Part shown: positions 8,911-18,762 of the stretch, piece by piece
Layout of the letters: every line of letters begins with the position of its first letter
How positions within the stretch are numbered: the first letter of the stretch is position 1
NCBI GenBank assembly: GCA_014444615.1
Contig: PVXE01000011.1
Coordinates: forward strand, 17,786-81,785
Length of the DNA stretch: 64,000 nt
Direction: 5' to 3'
DNA from: Tagaea sp. CACIAM 22H2
Lineage (GTDB): Bacteria; Pseudomonadota; Alphaproteobacteria; CACIAM-22H2
Notes under the pieces: generated by a model
Seen by the model: only the letters and a program-made list of their open reading frames with translations
Databases searched by the model: none
Told to the model about the DNA's origin: nothing
Translations under genes and position numbers: made by a program

Positions 8911-9159
8911 TCAGTGCTTGACCCCGCGCAGACGGGCCATCAGTTCCTGCTGGAACAGGCCCCCGTCCTTGCGGGTCTTGCCCTTGAGGAATTCGCCCAC
9001 GACCTTCTGCGCGGCTTCGCGGTCGTAGATCTCCCCGCCCTCGACAACCACCTTGGCGCGCTCGAGCACTTTGGGGTCGAGTTTGCGCCGAATGGCATCG
9101 GCCTGGAGGTTGATCCGGCGCATGACCGCTTTGCGGTCGTCGGGTGGGCTTGGCGGCAT
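8911..9159 (-). CDS. Hypothetical small helical protein
   Basis: This 82-residue protein is rich in Lys, Arg and Glu, with no membrane segment or signal peptide. It is predicted largely helical (DRKAVMRRINLQADAIRRKL, KVVGEFLKGKTRK). I do not recognise a family. It is the upstream member of a probable two-gene unit with the DUF1737 gene and lies divergent to fusA. Confidence 0.6.
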   Translation of the reverse strand: MPPSPPDDRKAVMRRINLQADAIRRKLDPKVLERAKVVVEGGEIYDREAAQKVVGEFLKGKTRKDGGLFQQELMARLRGVKH

Positions 9160-9241
9160 GGCTAAAAACCTAACCGATTCTTGGGTCTAGCACCAGCCCG
9201 GCCGGGCGCGGCCGCGCGGGGCTTTAACCCCCGCTTCGCTG

Positions 9242-9271
9242 TTGCCATATAAGGCCTGCGAAGGGTATAAG
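9242..9271 (+). promoter_or_regulatory. Predicted sigma-70 promoter of fusA
   Basis: TTGCCA (9242-9247) and TATAAG (9266-9271) are 18 bp apart. Transcription would start near 9278, leaving a leader of about 135 nt before the GTG of fusA. The rest of the 252-bp gap is GC-rich, and I see no riboswitch or attenuator fold in it. Confidence 0.45.
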
Positions 9272-9411
9272 CCCGGCGCCGTTTTCACGGATGTAGCCCG
9301 CGCGTCCGCCGTCCGCCCAAGGGGGGACAGGCGCCCGCGCGGTTTCGTTTTACCCAACCCCCGGCCCGCTTCCTTGAGAGGAAACCCGAGCCGGCGCCAA
9401 CGGAGGCAGTC

Positions 9412-11487
9412 GTGCCGCGAACTATCCCGATCGAGAAGCTCCGCAATATCGGCATCACCGCGCATATCGACGCGGGCAAGACCACCACGACCGAGCGGAT
9501 CCTCTACTACACGGGCAAGTCCCACAAGATCGGTGAGGTGCACGACGGCAACACCACGACCGATTACATGGAGCAGGAACGCGAGCGCGGCATCACGATC
9601 ACGTCCGCCGCCGTGACCGCCGAGTGGAACGGCCACCGCATCAACGTCATCGACACGCCCGGCCACATCGATTTCAACATCGAAGTGAACCGTTCGCTGC
9701 GCGTGCTCGACGGCGCGGTGTTCGTCATCTGCGGCGTGGCCGGCGTGCAGCCGCAGTCCGAAACGAACTGGCGCTTGGCCGACCGCTACAACGTGCCGCG
9801 CATCGTGTTCGTCAACAAAATGGACCGCACCGGCGCCGACTTCTACAAGGCCGTCGACTCCATGAAGGAGAAGCTCGGCATCGTCACGGCCGTGTGCCAG
9901 ATTCCGATCGGCGCCGAAGGCGACTTCAAGGGCATCATCGATCTCGTCCGCATGAAGGGCGTGATTTGGCATGGCGACGAGCTGGGCGCGAAGTTCGACG
10001 ATATCGAAATTCCGGCCGACCTCGTCGACAAGGCGAAGGAATATCGCCAGCAGCTGCTCGACGCCGTGGTCGGCGTCGACGACGCCGCCATGGAAGAATA
10101 TTTCGAGAAGAACGACGTTGCGGAAGCGACGCTGAAGCGCTGCATCAAGAAGGGTGCGGTGACGGGCGCGTTCCGTCCGGTGTTCTGCGGCTCGGCCTTC
10201 AAGAACAAGGGCGTGCAGACGCTGCTCGACGCGGTCATCGACTATCTGCCGTCGCCCGCCGACATCCCCGGCATGCGCGTGGTCACCGAGGAGGGCGAGC
10301 CCGAGCGCTTCAAGCCCGCCAAGGACGAGGAGCCGTTCTCGGCGCTCGCGTTCAAGATGATCAACGACAAGTACGGCAACCTCACCTTCGTGCGCGTGTA
10401 TTCGGGCGTGTTGAAGTCCGGCGACACCGTGCTCAACACCACGAAGGGCGAGAAGGAACGCATCGGCCGCATGTTCCAGATGCACGCCGACAAGCGCGAC
10501 GAGATCAAGGAAGTCTACGCCGGCGACATCGTCGCCTTCGTGGGCCTGAAGGACACCGGCACGGGCGACACGCTCGCCTCGTCGGATGACCCCGTGATCC
10601 TCGAGCGCATGGCCTTCCCCGTCCCCGTCATCGACATCGCGGTCGAGCCGAAGACGAAGGAAGCCGTCGAGAAGATGGCCATCGGCCTCCAGAAGCTGGT
10701 CGCCGAAGACCCCAGCTTGCGCCTGCGCACCGACCACGAGTCGGGCCAGACCATTCTGTCGGGCATGGGCGAACTGCATCTCGAAATCATCGTGGACCGT
10801 CTCAAGCGCGAATACGGCGTCGAAGCCAATATCGGCTCGCCGCAGGTCGCGTATCGCGAGACGATCGCCAAGGCGCACACCGAAACCTACACCCACAAGA
10901 AGCAGTCGGGCGGTTCGGGCCAGTTCGCCGAAGTCACGATCAAGTTCGAGCCGCTGGACCGCAACGGCGGCGTCGTGTTCGAGGACGAAGTCGTCGGCGG
11001 TTCGGTGCCGCGCGAGTTCATCCCGGCCGTCGAAAAGGGCATCAAGGTGCAGTGCGAGCAGGGCGTGCTCGCGGGCTTCCCCACGGTCGACTTCAAGTAC
11101 TCGCTGCTCGACGGCAAGTACCACGACGTCGACTCGTCGGCGCTGGCCTTCGAAATTGCCGCCAAGGCCTGCTTCCGCGAAGGCATGCGCAAGGCCCAGC
11201 CGATCATCCTGGAGCCGATCATGGACGTCGAGGTGACGACGCCGCCCGATCACGTCGGCGACGTCGTGGGCGACATCAACCGCCGCCGCGGCATCATCCA
11301 GAGCCAGGATCAGGCCGCGACGTCGGTCATCATCCGCAGCCACGTGCCGCTGTCGGAGATGTTCGGCTACATCTCGGATCTGCGTTCGATGTCGAAGGGC
11401 CGCGCGTCCTTCACGATGCAGTTCGATCACTACGAGCCGGTGCCGCGCAACATCGCGGAAGAGATCATGGCCAAGAACGCGGCCTGA
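9412..11487 (+). CDS. fusA: Elongation factor G (divergent, outside the str operon)
   Basis: This 691-residue translocation GTPase has G1 [13 protein letters not shown]3 DTPGH and G4 NKMD, followed by domains II-V of normal length. The start is GTG 9412 after GGAGG (9402-9406). Several residues differ from the usual alphaproteobacterial EF-G: DYMEQE instead of [22 protein letters not shown] instead of HVDFTIEVERSL, and [10 protein letters not shown] instead of VEPQSETVWR. It is not next to rpsL, rpsG or tuf, and stands alone between genes on the opposite strand with its own promoter and terminator. It may be the sole EF-G of the organism or a paralogue such as a stress, recycling or specialised EF-G. 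The family is certain; the sub-role is not. Confidence 0.92.
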   Translation: MPRTIPIEKLRNIGITAHIDAGKTTTTERILYYTGKSHKIGEVHDGNTTTDYMEQERERGITITSAAVTAEWNGHRINVIDTPGHIDFNIEVNRSLRVLDGAVFVICGVAGVQPQSETNWRLADRYNVPRIVFVNKMDRTGADFYKAVDSMKEKLGIVTAVCQIPIGAEGDFKGIIDLVRMKGVIWHGDELGAKFDDIEIPADLVDKAKEYRQQLLDAVVGVDDAAMEEYFEKNDVAEATLKRCIKKGAVTGAFRPVFCGSAFKNKGVQTLLDAVIDYLPSPADIPGMRVVTEEGEPERFKPAKDEEPFSALAFKMINDKYGNLTFVRVYSGVLKSGDTVLNTTKGEKERIGRMFQMHADKRDEIKEVYAGDIVAFVGLKDTGTGDTLASSDDPVILERMAFPVPVIDIAVEPKTKEAVEKMAIGLQKLVAEDPSLRLRTDHESGQTILSGMGELHLEIIVDRLKREYGVEANIGSPQVAYRETIAKAHTETYTHKKQSGGSGQFAEVTIKFEPLDRNGGVVFEDEVVGGSVPREFIPAVEKGIKVQCEQGVLAGFPTVDFKYSLLDGKYHDVDSSALAFEIAAKACFREGMRKAQPIILEPIMDVEVTTPPDHVGDVVGDINRRRGIIQSQDQAATSVIIRSHVPLSEMFGYISDLRSMSKGRASFTMQFDHYEPVPRNIAEEIMAKNAA

Positions 11488-11510
11488 TCTTCCGGTAAAG
11501 CCTAACGGCG

Positions 11511-11552
11511 AACGGCGCGGGCGGAGAAATCCACCCGCGCCGTTTTCTTTTT
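11511..11552 (+). terminator. Intrinsic terminator after fusA
   Basis: A 15-nt arm (11511-11525) pairs with 11530-11544 through one mismatch around a GAAA loop, then a T-rich run TTTTCTTTTT. It lies 23 nt after the fusA stop and ends at the stop codon of the convergent rsmD. Confidence 0.9.
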
Positions 11553-12154
11553 CAGAGTTTGCGCAGGAAGCGCAGCGTCGTCTTGCCGTAGTCGCGCATG
11601 TCTTCCTGCGCGAAACCCTCGGGCACGGCGAAATCCTCGTGCTCCCCCGTCTCGGCGACGGCCACGCAGCCCGGCGCCAGCCAGCCTTTGGCGTTCAACG
11701 CCGCCAACGCCTTCGGGCCCAGCTCCTTGCCGTAAGGCGGGTCGAGAAAGACCAGCGTGGCGGGCGTCCAGGGTGCGGGCGGCGGTGCCGCGGGATTGGT
11801 CGCGTCGCCCAACACCAAGCGTGCGGCCCCTTGCGCCTTGCACGCGGCGATATTCGCCTCGATCAAGCGGCGCGCATTCGCGGCTTGCTCCAGGAACAGC
11901 GCGTTCGCCGCACCGCGCGACAAGGCTTCCAAACCCAACGCGCCCGTACCCGCGAATACGTCGAGCACCGCGGCCCCTTGCAGCATCGACACGCCGCCGG
12001 GCGCATAGGCGCCGTGGCCGAGGATATTGAACAGAGATTCGCGCTGACGCTCGCCCGTCGGGCGGATTGCTCGATCTTCGGGCGCCATGAGTTTGCGCCC
12101 GCGCCAGCGCCCGCCGACGATGCGAATCGATCCCGAACCGCCGCCCGGCTTCAC
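11552..12154 (-). CDS. rsmD: 16S rRNA (guanine(966)-N(2))-methyltransferase
   Basis: This 200-residue SAM-dependent methyltransferase has GGRWRGRKL at residues 14-22, RPTGERQRESLFNIL, the SAM-binding DVFAGTGALGLE (65-76) and the catalytic DPPY (138-141), all diagnostic of RsmD, which methylates G966 of 16S rRNA in the 30S subunit. The GTG at 12154 overlaps the rluB stop (GTGA), so it is the last gene of a coupled unit. Length is normal for the family. Confidence 0.93.
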   Translation of the reverse strand: MKPGGGSGSIRIVGGRWRGRKLMAPEDRAIRPTGERQRESLFNILGHGAYAPGGVSMLQGAAVLDVFAGTGALGLEALSRGAANALFLEQAANARRLIEANIAACKAQGAARLVLGDATNPAAPPPAPWTPATLVFLDPPYGKELGPKALAALNAKGWLAPGCVAVAETGEHEDFAVPEGFAQEDMRDYGKTTLRFLRKL

Positions 12155-12927
12155 GTCCCCGGCCTGCCGCCGAGCTTCAAGGGCGCGCCCGCCAAAGCCG
12201 CGCCCAGCACCTTGCGCAACTCGCCGGGGCCGACTTCCTCGATGGCTTTCACCGCAAGCTTGTCGAGCTCGAACGCGCCGTAGCCGATGCGGATCAGCCG
12301 GTTGACCTGCAAGCCCATCGCTTCGCAAACGCGGCGGATTTCGCGGTTCTTGCCTTCGGTCAGCTCGAAGATCATCCACGCGTTGCTGGTGTTGGATTTG
12401 CCTTCGAGGCGCGCGTCGATCGAGCCGTACTGCACGCCTTCGATGGTGATGCCGTTCTTGAGCCGCGCGAGGCGTGCGGGATCGGGGCTGCCATAGACGC
12501 GCACGCGATATTTGCGCTTGATGCCGGTCGCGGGCAGTTCCAGATGGCGCTTGATGCCGCCGTCGTTGGTCAGCAGCAACAAGCCTTCGGAATTGTAGTC
12601 GAGGCGCCCGACCGGCATCAGGCGCGGCAATTCGGCCGGCATGCCGTCATAGATCGTCGGACGGCCTTCGGGATCGCGCGTCGCGGTCAGCACGCCGCGC
12701 GGCTTGTGGAAGCGGAACAAGCGCGGCCGCTCGGGCTTCGCCAGCTTTTTGTTGTCGACGATGATTTCGTCTGTCGGCTGCACGTTGTGCGCGGGGCTGG
12801 TCAGCCGCTTGCCGTTGATGAAGACGCGCCCTTGCGCGATCAACGCTTCGGCTTCGCGCCGCGAACACAGACCCGCGCGCGCCATCACCTTGGCGATGCG
12901 CTCTCCCTTGGGGGTTTCGTCGGTCAT
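12151..12927 (-). CDS. rluB: RsuA/RluB/RluE-family rRNA pseudouridine synthase
   Basis: This 258-residue protein has an N-terminal S4 RNA-binding domain (ERIAKVMARAGLCSRREAEA) and a pseudouridine synthase domain with the catalytic motif GRLDYNSEGLLLLTND, where the Asp attacks uridine. The position beside rsmD is usual in alphaproteobacteria. The start at 12927 overlaps the stop of the upstream amidotransferase gene (ATGA). Family members modify helix 89-region positions of 23S rRNA (RluB) or 16S U516 (RsuA). The exact target is inferred from context and not proven. Confidence 0.88.
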   Translation of the reverse strand: MTDETPKGERIAKVMARAGLCSRREAEALIAQGRVFINGKRLTSPAHNVQPTDEIIVDNKKLAKPERPRLFRFHKPRGVLTATRDPEGRPTIYDGMPAELPRLMPVGRLDYNSEGLLLLTNDGGIKRHLELPATGIKRKYRVRVYGSPDPARLARLKNGITIEGVQYGSIDARLEGKSNTSNAWMIFELTEGKNREIRRVCEAMGLQVNRLIRIGYGAFELDKLAVKAIEEVGPGELRKVLGAALAGAPLKLGGRPGT

Positions 12928-13640
12928 CGGCGGCACGCGGCGACGAAGGCGCGGAAGATCGCGTCGTCGCCCGGATCGATCGAGTATTCGGGATGCCATT
13001 CGACGCCCAGGCAAAAGCGCTTGCCCGGCGCTTCGATGGCTTCGATCACGCCGTCGGGCGCCTTGGCGCTGACGATCGTGCCGGGGCCGACGGTCTTGAC
13101 CGCCTGATGATGGGCGGAGTTGACATCCATGCGCGCGCGCTCCCCGTTGATCCGGTGCAGTAGCGTGCCGGGGACCACGTCCACAATATGCCCCGGCTCG
13201 GTGCGCGGATTGGGCTGTTCATGCGGCAGGCAACCCGGCACTTCGTCCGGGATGTGCTGGATCAGCGTGCCGCCCAAGGCGACGGCCAGCAATTGCTCGC
13301 CGCCGCAAATGCCCAGGATCGGCATGTCGCGTTCCAAAGCGCCCTTGACGATCGCGTATTCGAACGCGGTGCGCCGGTCCTTGGTTTTGACCGTGGCGTG
13401 TTTGCTCGACGCCCCGAACATCGCGGGATCGACGTCGAAGGCGCCACCGGTGATCAGCAAGCCGTCGATCCGGTCGAGGTAATCGCCGGCTTTTTCGGGC
13501 TCGTGCGGCAAAGCCACGGGCAAGCCGCCGGCCGCCGCCACGGCGCCGCAGTAATTTTGGCGCAGCGCGTACCAGGGCATTTTCGACCAGCCGCCGGCCG
13601 GTTCGCTGTCCAGCGTGATGCCGATAAGGGGGAGCGTCAT
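12924..13640 (-). CDS. Gamma-glutamyl-gamma-aminobutyrate hydrolase family protein (class I glutamine amidotransferase-like)
   Basis: This 238-residue peptidase C26 family protein has the nucleophile elbow ILGICGGEQLLAVALGG, the conserved PCLPHEQ-like segment after it, and a C-terminal GVEWHPEY His motif completing the Cys-His-Glu triad. PuuD-type enzymes hydrolyse gamma-glutamyl-GABA in putrescine breakdown. No other puu genes are near, so the substrate is open. It is the first gene of a coupled unit with rluB and rsmD, and divergent to tadA with a 47-bp gap. Confidence 0.85.
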   Translation of the reverse strand: MTLPLIGITLDSEPAGGWSKMPWYALRQNYCGAVAAAGGLPVALPHEPEKAGDYLDRIDGLLITGGAFDVDPAMFGASSKHATVKTKDRRTAFEYAIVKGALERDMPILGICGGEQLLAVALGGTLIQHIPDEVPGCLPHEQPNPRTEPGHIVDVVPGTLLHRINGERARMDVNSAHHQAVKTVGPGTIVSAKAPDGVIEAIEAPGKRFCLGVEWHPEYSIDPGDDAIFRAFVAACRR

Positions 13641-13687
13641 GATGGAAATCTCTTAGCACGCGGGCGATTCCCCGGTAAACGGAACCC

Positions 13688-14131
13688 ATGTCCGGGTTCA
13701 TGGAATTGGCCCTCGAACAGGCCCGAATGGCCGCCGCGGCGGGCGAAGTGCCGGTCGGCGCGGTGCTGGTCGACGCGGCCGGCGCCGTCCTGGCCGCGAC
13801 GCACAACCGCGTCGAGCGCGACAAGGACCCGACGGCGCATGCCGAAATGCTGGCGATCCGGCAAGCCGCCGCCGCGCGTGGCGATGCGCGTTTGCCCGAT
13901 TGCGATCTCTACGTAACGCTGGAACCCTGCCCGATGTGCGCGACGGCGATTTCCTTCGCGCGCCTGCGCCGGGTCTATTGGGGCGCCGCGGACCCCAAAG
14001 GCGGGGGCGTGGAGAACGGGCCGCGCATTTTCGCGCAAGCCACCTGCCATCACCGGCCCGAATTGTTCGGCGGCATCGCCGAAACCGACGCGGCCGCGCT
14101 GCTGCGCGATTTCTTCAAAGCGCGGCGCTGA
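13688..14131 (+). CDS. tadA: tRNA adenosine(34) deaminase
   Basis: This 147-residue cytidine deaminase-fold protein has the zinc and proton-shuttle residues HAE (H51, E53) and PCPMC (C81, C84). TadA converts A34 to inosine in tRNA-Arg(ACG) and is essential in most bacteria. The first residues form helix 1 as usual. Its 3' end overlaps the convergent MBL hydrolase gene by 17 bp. Confidence 0.92.
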   Translation: MSGFMELALEQARMAAAAGEVPVGAVLVDAAGAVLAATHNRVERDKDPTAHAEMLAIRQAAAARGDARLPDCDLYVTLEPCPMCATAISFARLRRVYWGAADPKGGGVENGPRIFAQATCHHRPELFGGIAETDAAALLRDFFKARR

Positions 14132-15149
14132 ACCGCCAAGCGCCGTCCGCGTCGCGTGTGCGCCGCGCTTCGCCGCGCGATTCGAGCAAATGCAGATGCG
14201 CCAGCGCCTCGCCCACCGCAAGGCCGACGACGCGCGGCGTGATCTCGCGCTTGAACAGCAGCGTAAAGCAATCGACCGCGCGCAGGCCGCCCGGGTTCTC
14301 GGCGAAAGCGGCGCGCAACGCGGCCAAGCGCTCCTCGTGATGCGCGCGGACCGCGGCGATGCGCGCCCCCACGCCGCGATAAGGCTGGCCGTGCGCAGGC
14401 AGGATCAGAGTCGTTTCCGGCACGCCTGCGAACCCATCCAAGCTGTTGAGATAGTCGCGCAGCGGATCGGCGAAGGGATCGACCGGCCACACGCCGATAT
14501 TGGGCGTGATGCGCGGCAGCACGATATCGCCGACGATCGCCACGTTCAGTTCGCGCGCCCACAGGCACGCATGTTCCGGGCAATGGCCGCGCCCGATGAT
14601 CGGCAGCCAATCATGGGCGCCGAGGCGCAACGTCTTTCCGCCATAGATTCGCCGGAAATGCGCGGGCAAATCCGGCACGCCGCGCCGATAGAGATTTTCG
14701 GGCGTGGCGAACTGCCCGACCGCATCGGGATCGATGCCGTTGGCGCGATAGAAGCCGATGCGGTTCTCGATATCGCCCGGCGTGGCGGGCGTGATCGCGT
14801 AGCGCGCGGTCATGTACTCGCCCAATGTCGTCCACAGCTCGACGTTCCAGCGCGAGCAGATCCACGCGGCGAGGCCCATATGGTCGGGATGGAAATGCGT
14901 GCAGATCAGGCGCCCGACCGGCTTGCCGTCGAGCTGGGTTTCGAACACGCGCTCCCACTCGGCCATCGTTTCGTCGCGCGCGAGACCGGTATCGACGATC
15001 GTCCAGCTTTCGCCTTCGTCGATCAGCCAAACATTGATGTGGTCGGGCGGAAACGGCAAAGCGAGCCGCACCCATTTGACGCCGGGCGCCAACAGCTTGG
15101 CGCCGCCGCTTTCCGGCGGCTCGATATCTTCGTAGGCGAAGCCGCTCAC
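14115..15149 (-). CDS. MBL-fold metallo-hydrolase
   Basis: This 344-residue protein has a metallo-beta-lactamase domain with THFHPDH (H85, H87, D89, H90) after IVDTGL, and further metal-ligand histidines ([20 protein letters not shown]). The start is GTG 15149, overlapping the purD stop (GTGA), which argues against a start 45 nt further upstream. The C-terminal 100 residues contain a winged-helix-like helical region seen in LACTB2-type relatives. The substrate is unknown; thioester, lactone or nuclease activity are all possible in this family. Confidence 0.85.
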   Translation of the reverse strand: MSGFAYEDIEPPESGGAKLLAPGVKWVRLALPFPPDHINVWLIDEGESWTIVDTGLARDETMAEWERVFETQLDGKPVGRLICTHFHPDHMGLAAWICSRWNVELWTTLGEYMTARYAITPATPGDIENRIGFYRANGIDPDAVGQFATPENLYRRGVPDLPAHFRRIYGGKTLRLGAHDWLPIIGRGHCPEHACLWARELNVAIVGDIVLPRITPNIGVWPVDPFADPLRDYLNSLDGFAGVPETTLILPAHGQPYRGVGARIAAVRAHHEERLAALRAAFAENPGGLRAVDCFTLLFKREITPRVVGLAVGEALAHLHLLESRGEARRTRDADGAWRFSAAL

Positions 15150-16411
15150 AGAACGCGCCAGCCGATATCGCGCCGGCAGAAGCCGCCCGGCCAATCGATC
15201 GCATCGACGGCCTTATAGGCTTTGGCTTGCGCGTCCTTGGCCGTTTTGCCGATCGCGCAAACGCCGAGCACGCGGCCGCCATCGGCGACGATCTTGTCCC
15301 CGGCGGCCTTCGTACCCGCATGGAACACGGTCACGCCGTCGAGCTTGCCGGCCGCATCGAGATTGCGGATCTCCGTGCCCTTCTTGGGCGTGTTTGGATA
15401 GCCCTCGGCGGCCATCACGACGCAGATCGCCGTGTCGTCGCGCCAGCGCAGATCGAAGCGCTTCAATTCGCCCTGCTGGCTGGCGATCAACGCGGGCAGC
15501 AAATCGGATTTGAGGCGTAGCATCAGCGTTTGGCATTCCGGGTCGCCGAAACGCACGTTGAACTCGATCAGCTTCGGCCCGGCCTTGCCGATCATCAGCC
15601 CGGCGAACAACACGCCCTTGAAGGGTGCGCCTTCCTTCGCCATGCCCTTGACGGTGGGCAACACGATCTCGTCCATGATCCGCTTTTCCATCGCGGCATC
15701 GACCAGCTTCGTGGGCGAATAGGCGCCCATGCCGCCGGTATTCGGGCCGGTATCGCCGTCGCCCACGCGCTTATGGTCCTGCGCCGCCCCGAACGACAAG
15801 GCGTGCTCGCCGTCGCACAGCGCGAAGAAGCTCGCCTCCTCGCCGTCGAGGAATTCCTCGACCACGACTTCCGCGCCCGCCTTGCCGAAGCGGCCCGCGA
15901 CCATTGCGTCGTCGATCGCGGCCAAGGCTTCGTCGAGCGTGGCCGCCACGACCACGCCCTTGCCCGCCGCAAGGCCATCGGCCTTCACGACGATGGGGGC
16001 GCCCTTTTCGCGGATATAGGCGCGCGCCGCCGCCGCATCGGTGAAGCGGCGATATTCGGCCGTGGGCACGCCCGCGCGCGCGCAGAAATCCTTCATGAAG
16101 CCTTTGGAGCCTTCGAGCTGGGCCGCCGCCGCCATCGGCCCGAAAGCGGGGATGCCCGCCTCGGCCAAGCGATCGACGATCCCGGCGACCAGCGGCGCCT
16201 CGGGCCCGACGACGACGAAATCGATCTTCTGGGCCTTCGCCGCCGCGACGATCCCGGCGATATCCTCGGCCCCCACGGGCAGGCATTCGGCCAAGGCGGC
16301 GATGCCCGGATTGCCCGGCGCGCAGAACAGCTTGTCGCATAGCGGCGAGGCGGAAATCGCCCAGCACAGGGAATGTTCGCGTCCGCCCGAACCGACGACC
16401 AAAATACGCAT
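15146..16411 (-). CDS. purD: Phosphoribosylamine--glycine ligase
   Basis: This 421-residue ATP-grasp enzyme begins [15 protein letters not shown], the GARS N-domain signature. It contains [13 protein letters not shown] and the typical TGGMGAYSP and [10 protein letters not shown] blocks. It makes glycinamide ribonucleotide in purine synthesis. Start ATG 16411 gives the normal length. It is divergent from xseA, and followed by an MBL hydrolase in a GTGA overlap. Confidence 0.95.
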   Translation of the reverse strand: MRILVVGSGGREHSLCWAISASPLCDKLFCAPGNPGIAALAECLPVGAEDIAGIVAAAKAQKIDFVVVGPEAPLVAGIVDRLAEAGIPAFGPMAAAAQLEGSKGFMKDFCARAGVPTAEYRRFTDAAAARAYIREKGAPIVVKADGLAAGKGVVVAATLDEALAAIDDAMVAGRFGKAGAEVVVEEFLDGEEASFFALCDGEHALSFGAAQDHKRVGDGDTGPNTGGMGAYSPTKLVDAAMEKRIMDEIVLPTVKGMAKEGAPFKGVLFAGLMIGKAGPKLIEFNVRFGDPECQTLMLRLKSDLLPALIASQQGELKRFDLRWRDDTAICVVMAAEGYPNTPKKGTEIRNLDAAGKLDGVTVFHAGTKAAGDKIVADGGRVLGVCAIGKTAKDAQAKAYKAVDAIDWPGGFCRRDIGWRVL

Positions 16412-16462
16412 GGCGATAATTCCGTCTCCCTCGAATCCGCGCCCGCTTGTATCATGCGGGGC

Positions 16463-17944
16463 ATGGAATCCCCGCGCGGCAATTTGCCGGAATACACCGT
16501 TTCGGAGCTTTCGCAAGCGGTCAAACGCACGGTCGAGGACGCGTTCGAAATCGTGCGCGTGCGCGGTGAAATTTCGGGCTTCAAGCATCATTCCTCCGGC
16601 CATCTTTATTTCGCGCTAAAGGACGCGGACGCCGCGATCGACGGCGTGTGCTGGCGCGGCTCGGCCGGCAAACTCGCGATCAAGCCCGAGGACGGGATGG
16701 AAGTGATCGCGGTCGGGCGCCTGACCACCTATCCCGGCCGCTCGAAATACCAAATCGTGGTCGAGCGGATGGAACTGGCGGGCCAAGGCGCGCTCCTGAA
16801 GCTGATCGAGGATCGCAAGAAGCGCCTCGCCGCCGAAGGCTTGTTCAACGCCGAGCGCAAACGGCCGTTGCCGTATTTGCCGGCCGTCATCGGCGTCATC
16901 ACATCGCCCACCGGCGCGGTCATCCGCGATATTCTGCATCGCCTGTCCGACCGCTTCCCGCGCCATGTTCTGGTCTGGCCCGTGGCCGTGCAAGGCGAAG
17001 GGGCGGCCGAGCAGGTCGCGACGGCGATCAAAGGCTTCAACGCGCTGGAACCGGGCGGCAAGATTCCGCGCCCGGACGTGCTGATCGTCGCGCGCGGCGG
17101 CGGCTCGATCGAAGATCTGATGGCGTTCAACGAGGAAATCGTCGTGCGCGCGGCGGCGGAAAGCGACATCCCGCTCGTCTCCGCCGTCGGGCACGAGACG
17201 GATACGACGCTGATCGATTTCGCCTCCGACCGGCGCGCGCCCACGCCCACCGCCGCTGCCGAAATGGTGGTGCCGGTGCGCCAGGAATTGATCGCGCGGC
17301 TCGCGCGCAACGCCGCGTCGCTGGAAGCGGGGCTGGAGCGTATGTTCGACGACCGCCGTCAGCGTCTGTCGGCGGCGTCGCTGGGCGATCCGATGCGCTT
17401 GGTCGAGGATCGCGCCCAGCGCCTGGACGAGCGCGCGGAACGCTTGAAGCTGGCGGGTGCCGCACTCATCGACAAGCGCAAGCGGACCGTGATCGAACTC
17501 GGCGCCCGCCTGCCCGATCCCAAGACGCAGTTGGAACGCGCCAAGGGCGCTTTGGCGCGCGCGGGGGCCGCCCTTTCCGCCAACACCGCCGCGACCAAAG
17601 CCAATCTCGCGCGCGAGACCAAGCACGTCGCCGATCTTCTGGCGCGCGCCAAGGGGGCGGCGTTGCGCGGCATCGACACGCGCATCGCGTCGCTGGGGCG
17701 GGCGGGCGATCTGCTGGAAAGCTATTCCTATCGCAAGACGCTGGCGCGCGGCTTCGCGCTGGTGACCGACGCGCAAGGGCAGTTGGTGACGCAAGCAGCC
17801 GATGCTCGCAAAGCGGGCGATATCACCTTGCGCTTCGCCGACGGCGATGTCGGCGCGCATGTCGAAGGTGCGGCACCCGCGCCGCGCAAGGCCGCGACGC
17901 CGAAACCCGCCGCACCGCCGGGCAAGCAAGGCTCGCTGCTGTGA
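16463..17944 (+). CDS. xseA: Exodeoxyribonuclease VII large subunit
   Basis: This 493-residue protein has the N-terminal OB fold ([39 protein letters not shown]) and the catalytic domain with [17 protein letters not shown] and [17 protein letters not shown]. With XseB it degrades single-stranded DNA. I choose ATG 16463 because TATCAT at 16450-16455 places a transcript start at about 16462; ATG 16454 is also in frame but would fall inside that hexamer. A low-complexity basic, Pro/Ala-rich tail ends the protein. xseB is not in the window. The stop overlaps the next start. Confidence 0.92.
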   Translation: MESPRGNLPEYTVSELSQAVKRTVEDAFEIVRVRGEISGFKHHSSGHLYFALKDADAAIDGVCWRGSAGKLAIKPEDGMEVIAVGRLTTYPGRSKYQIVVERMELAGQGALLKLIEDRKKRLAAEGLFNAERKRPLPYLPAVIGVITSPTGAVIRDILHRLSDRFPRHVLVWPVAVQGEGAAEQVATAIKGFNALEPGGKIPRPDVLIVARGGGSIEDLMAFNEEIVVRAAAESDIPLVSAVGHETDTTLIDFASDRRAPTPTAAAEMVVPVRQELIARLARNAASLEAGLERMFDDRRQRLSAASLGDPMRLVEDRAQRLDERAERLKLAGAALIDKRKRTVIELGARLPDPKTQLERAKGALARAGAALSANTAATKANLARETKHVADLLARAKGAALRGIDTRIASLGRAGDLLESYSYRKTLARGFALVTDAQGQLVTQAADARKAGDITLRFADGDVGAHVEGAAPAPRKAATPKPAAPPGKQGSLL

Positions 17945-18762
17945 AACGCCTGCTGGTCGCACTCGCGTTGCTCGCCGCCGCGCCGGTCGCGGCGGACGAG
18001 ATCGAGATAAAAGGCGAGATCGCGCAAGGCGGTTTCGCCGTGGTGCGCGCCGAGCCCGGCACGCGCGCGGTGTTCGAAGGCCGCGAGATGCGCGTGTCGG
18101 CCGATGGGCGGTTCCCCATCGCCTTCGGCCGCGACGCCGGCCGCCAAGCGACGCTGGAACTGATCTTCCCCGACGGGCGGCGCGCGCGCCGCGCGCTGGA
18201 CGTGAAGCCGCGCCAATTCGATATCCAGCGTATCGACGGCTTGCCCGAGGCGATGGTCACGCCAGATCCCGCCTTGCTCGAACGTATCCGCGCGGAGAAT
18301 GCGCGTATCGCCGAGGCGAGGCGGATCGACGGTGCGGAGCCCTTCTATCTGCAAGGCTTCGTCTGGCCTGTCGTCGGGCGGATTTCCGGCGTCTATGGCA
18401 GTCAGCGGATTTTGAACGGCCAATCGCGCCAGCCGCATTTCGGCATCGATATCGCCGTGCCCACGGGCACGCCGGTCGTCGCTTCGGCCGACGCGGTCGT
18501 GACCTTCGCCGACCCGGATATCTATTTCACCGGCGGCACGCTGATTCTGGATCACGGGTCGGGCGTCAGCTCGACCTACTCCCACCTGTCGCGCATCGAC
18601 GTCGTGGTCGGCCAGCGTGTGCGCCAGGGCGAAACGGTGGGTGCCGCCGGTGCGACGGGACGTGCCACCGGCCCGCATCTCGATTGGCGCGTCAATCTTT
18701 TCGATATCCGCGTGGACCCGATGCTGGTCCTGCCGCCGATGCCGGCCGTCCCCGCGCGTTAG
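17941..18762 (+). CDS. M23 family metallopeptidase, exported
   Basis: This 273-residue protein begins at GTG 17941, overlapping the xseA stop. Residues 1-18 are a signal peptide. The C-terminal LytM/M23 domain has HFGID (H166, D170), YSHL (H215) and GPHLDWR (H246, D248). In classical LytM the last motif is HxH, so here the third zinc ligand is Asp; this HLD variant is frequent in proteobacterial homologues and may still bind zinc. Family members cut peptidoglycan cross-links or serve as divisome activators. It shares a TTAG stop overlap with the convergent DUF4340 gene. Confidence 0.85.
   Translation: MKRLLVALALLAAAPVAADEIEIKGEIAQGGFAVVRAEPGTRAVFEGREMRVSADGRFPIAFGRDAGRQATLELIFPDGRRARRALDVKPRQFDIQRIDGLPEAMVTPDPALLERIRAENARIAEARRIDGAEPFYLQGFVWPVVGRISGVYGSQRILNGQSRQPHFGIDIAVPTGTPVVASADAVVTFADPDIYFTGGTLILDHGSGVSSTYSHLSRIDVVVGQRVRQGETVGAAGATGRATGPHLDWRVNLFDIRVDPMLVLPPMPAVPAR

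Noticed and set aside
9187..11430. Long open frame on the strand opposite fusA
   Set aside because: It arises from GC-rich codon use of EF-G read in reverse, has a His/Asp/Arg-rich nonsense composition and no ribosome binding site or homology that I recognise.
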